Both the position numbers and the translations under genes were made by a program. Shown here piece by piece: positions 63,951 to 64,000 of a stretch of 64,000 nucleotides of DNA (positions are counted from its first letter, which is position 1; the number at the start of each line of letters is the position of its first letter). Source of the DNA: Pseudoduganella lutea (lineage in GTDB: Bacteria; Pseudomonadota; Gammaproteobacteria; Burkholderiales; Burkholderiaceae_D); the NCBI RefSeq assembly GCF_004209755.1, contig NZ_CP035913.1, positions 620,001 to 684,000 on the forward strand, given 5' to 3'. Under the pieces are notes generated by a model. The model had not been told where the DNA came from, did no database searches, and was given only the letters and a program-made list of their open reading frames with translations.

Positions 63951-64000
63951 CCGCGCCCCGGATGCCTTCGCCGCCGCCACGCCGCTGGTCGGGCGCCGTC
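63947..64000 (+). CDS. Next importer gene, truncated by the window end
   Basis: ATG overlapping the previous stop by 4 bp (ATGA), open to the window edge: MTAPRMPSPPPRRWSGAV. Only 18 codons are visible. By position it is probably a second PhnE-like permease, as such transporters often have two; sequence beyond the edge decides. Confidence 0.55.
   Translation, partial: MTAPRMPSPPPRRWSGAV

Overview
The window looks like chromosome of a GC-rich betaproteobacterium of the Oxalobacteraceae (Massilia/Telluria/Pseudoduganella type). This is inferred from gene content, the G/C-ending codon use, a PEP-CTERM protein, the pst-pho-ppk1-sixA order, and extragenic palindromes of the GGTGTC..GACACC kind. 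No rRNA, tRNA, CRISPR array, phage or plasmid module was seen. Two complete insertion sequences are present, one IS1595-family and one IS4-family.

Layout. 0-2.4 kb: a PEP-CTERM protein, a GlcG/HbpS-like protein and a patatin lipoprotein. 2.5-12 kb: the phosphate block, with phoR, phoB, phoU and pstBACS on the minus strand and ppk1-sixA on the plus strand. The two arms diverge from a 298-bp region with a PhoB-type promoter facing each way. 12-18.5 kb: a possible 39-aa membrane protein, an orphan fliD, a PilZ protein, radA, alr and lplT. 18.6-22.6 kb: an IS1595 element inserted exactly at the stop codon of a LysR gene, then a GST and an SDR. 22.6-26 kb: tsaB-rimI-uracil-DNA glycosylase-DUF1853 as an overlapping operon. 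26-33.7 kb: a thioredoxin-like protein, an HxlR regulator divergent from an MFS exporter across a 64-bp dyad, an orphan molybdopterin oxidoreductase subunit, and a large PAS-GGDEF-EAL protein. 33.8-45.6 kb: housekeeping and envelope genes (mltD, fabI, an RhlE-type helicase, L,D-transpeptidase, M23 peptidase, a DUF882 protein), then MarR and LysR regulators and glutamate dehydrogenase. 45.7-52.2 kb: a catalase-like protein, an IS4-family element inside an extragenic repeat cluster, an S9 peptidase, and a malate:quinone oxidoreductase with a lipobox.

The most coherent specialised region is 53.1-64 kb. It holds a selenoneine set (senA, apparently frameshifted; senB; selD/senC) and an ergothioneine set (egtD-egtB). 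It also holds a PhnD/PhnC/PhnE-like ABC importer cut off by the window edge, of a type I would tentatively assign to selenium oxyanion uptake. The logic would be: import selenium, make selenophosphate with SelD, make a selenosugar with SenB, and join it to hercynine from EgtD with SenA, while EgtB makes the sulfur analogue. leuA sits inside this region. It is preceded by a consensus-like promoter and a 27-codon Leu-rich leader ORF with four rare CTA codons, which looks like a ribosome-mediated attenuator.

A family of composite extragenic hairpins sits at five loci, mostly at gene 3' ends. Its stems vary while staying paired, and one copy is the landing site of the IS4-family element.
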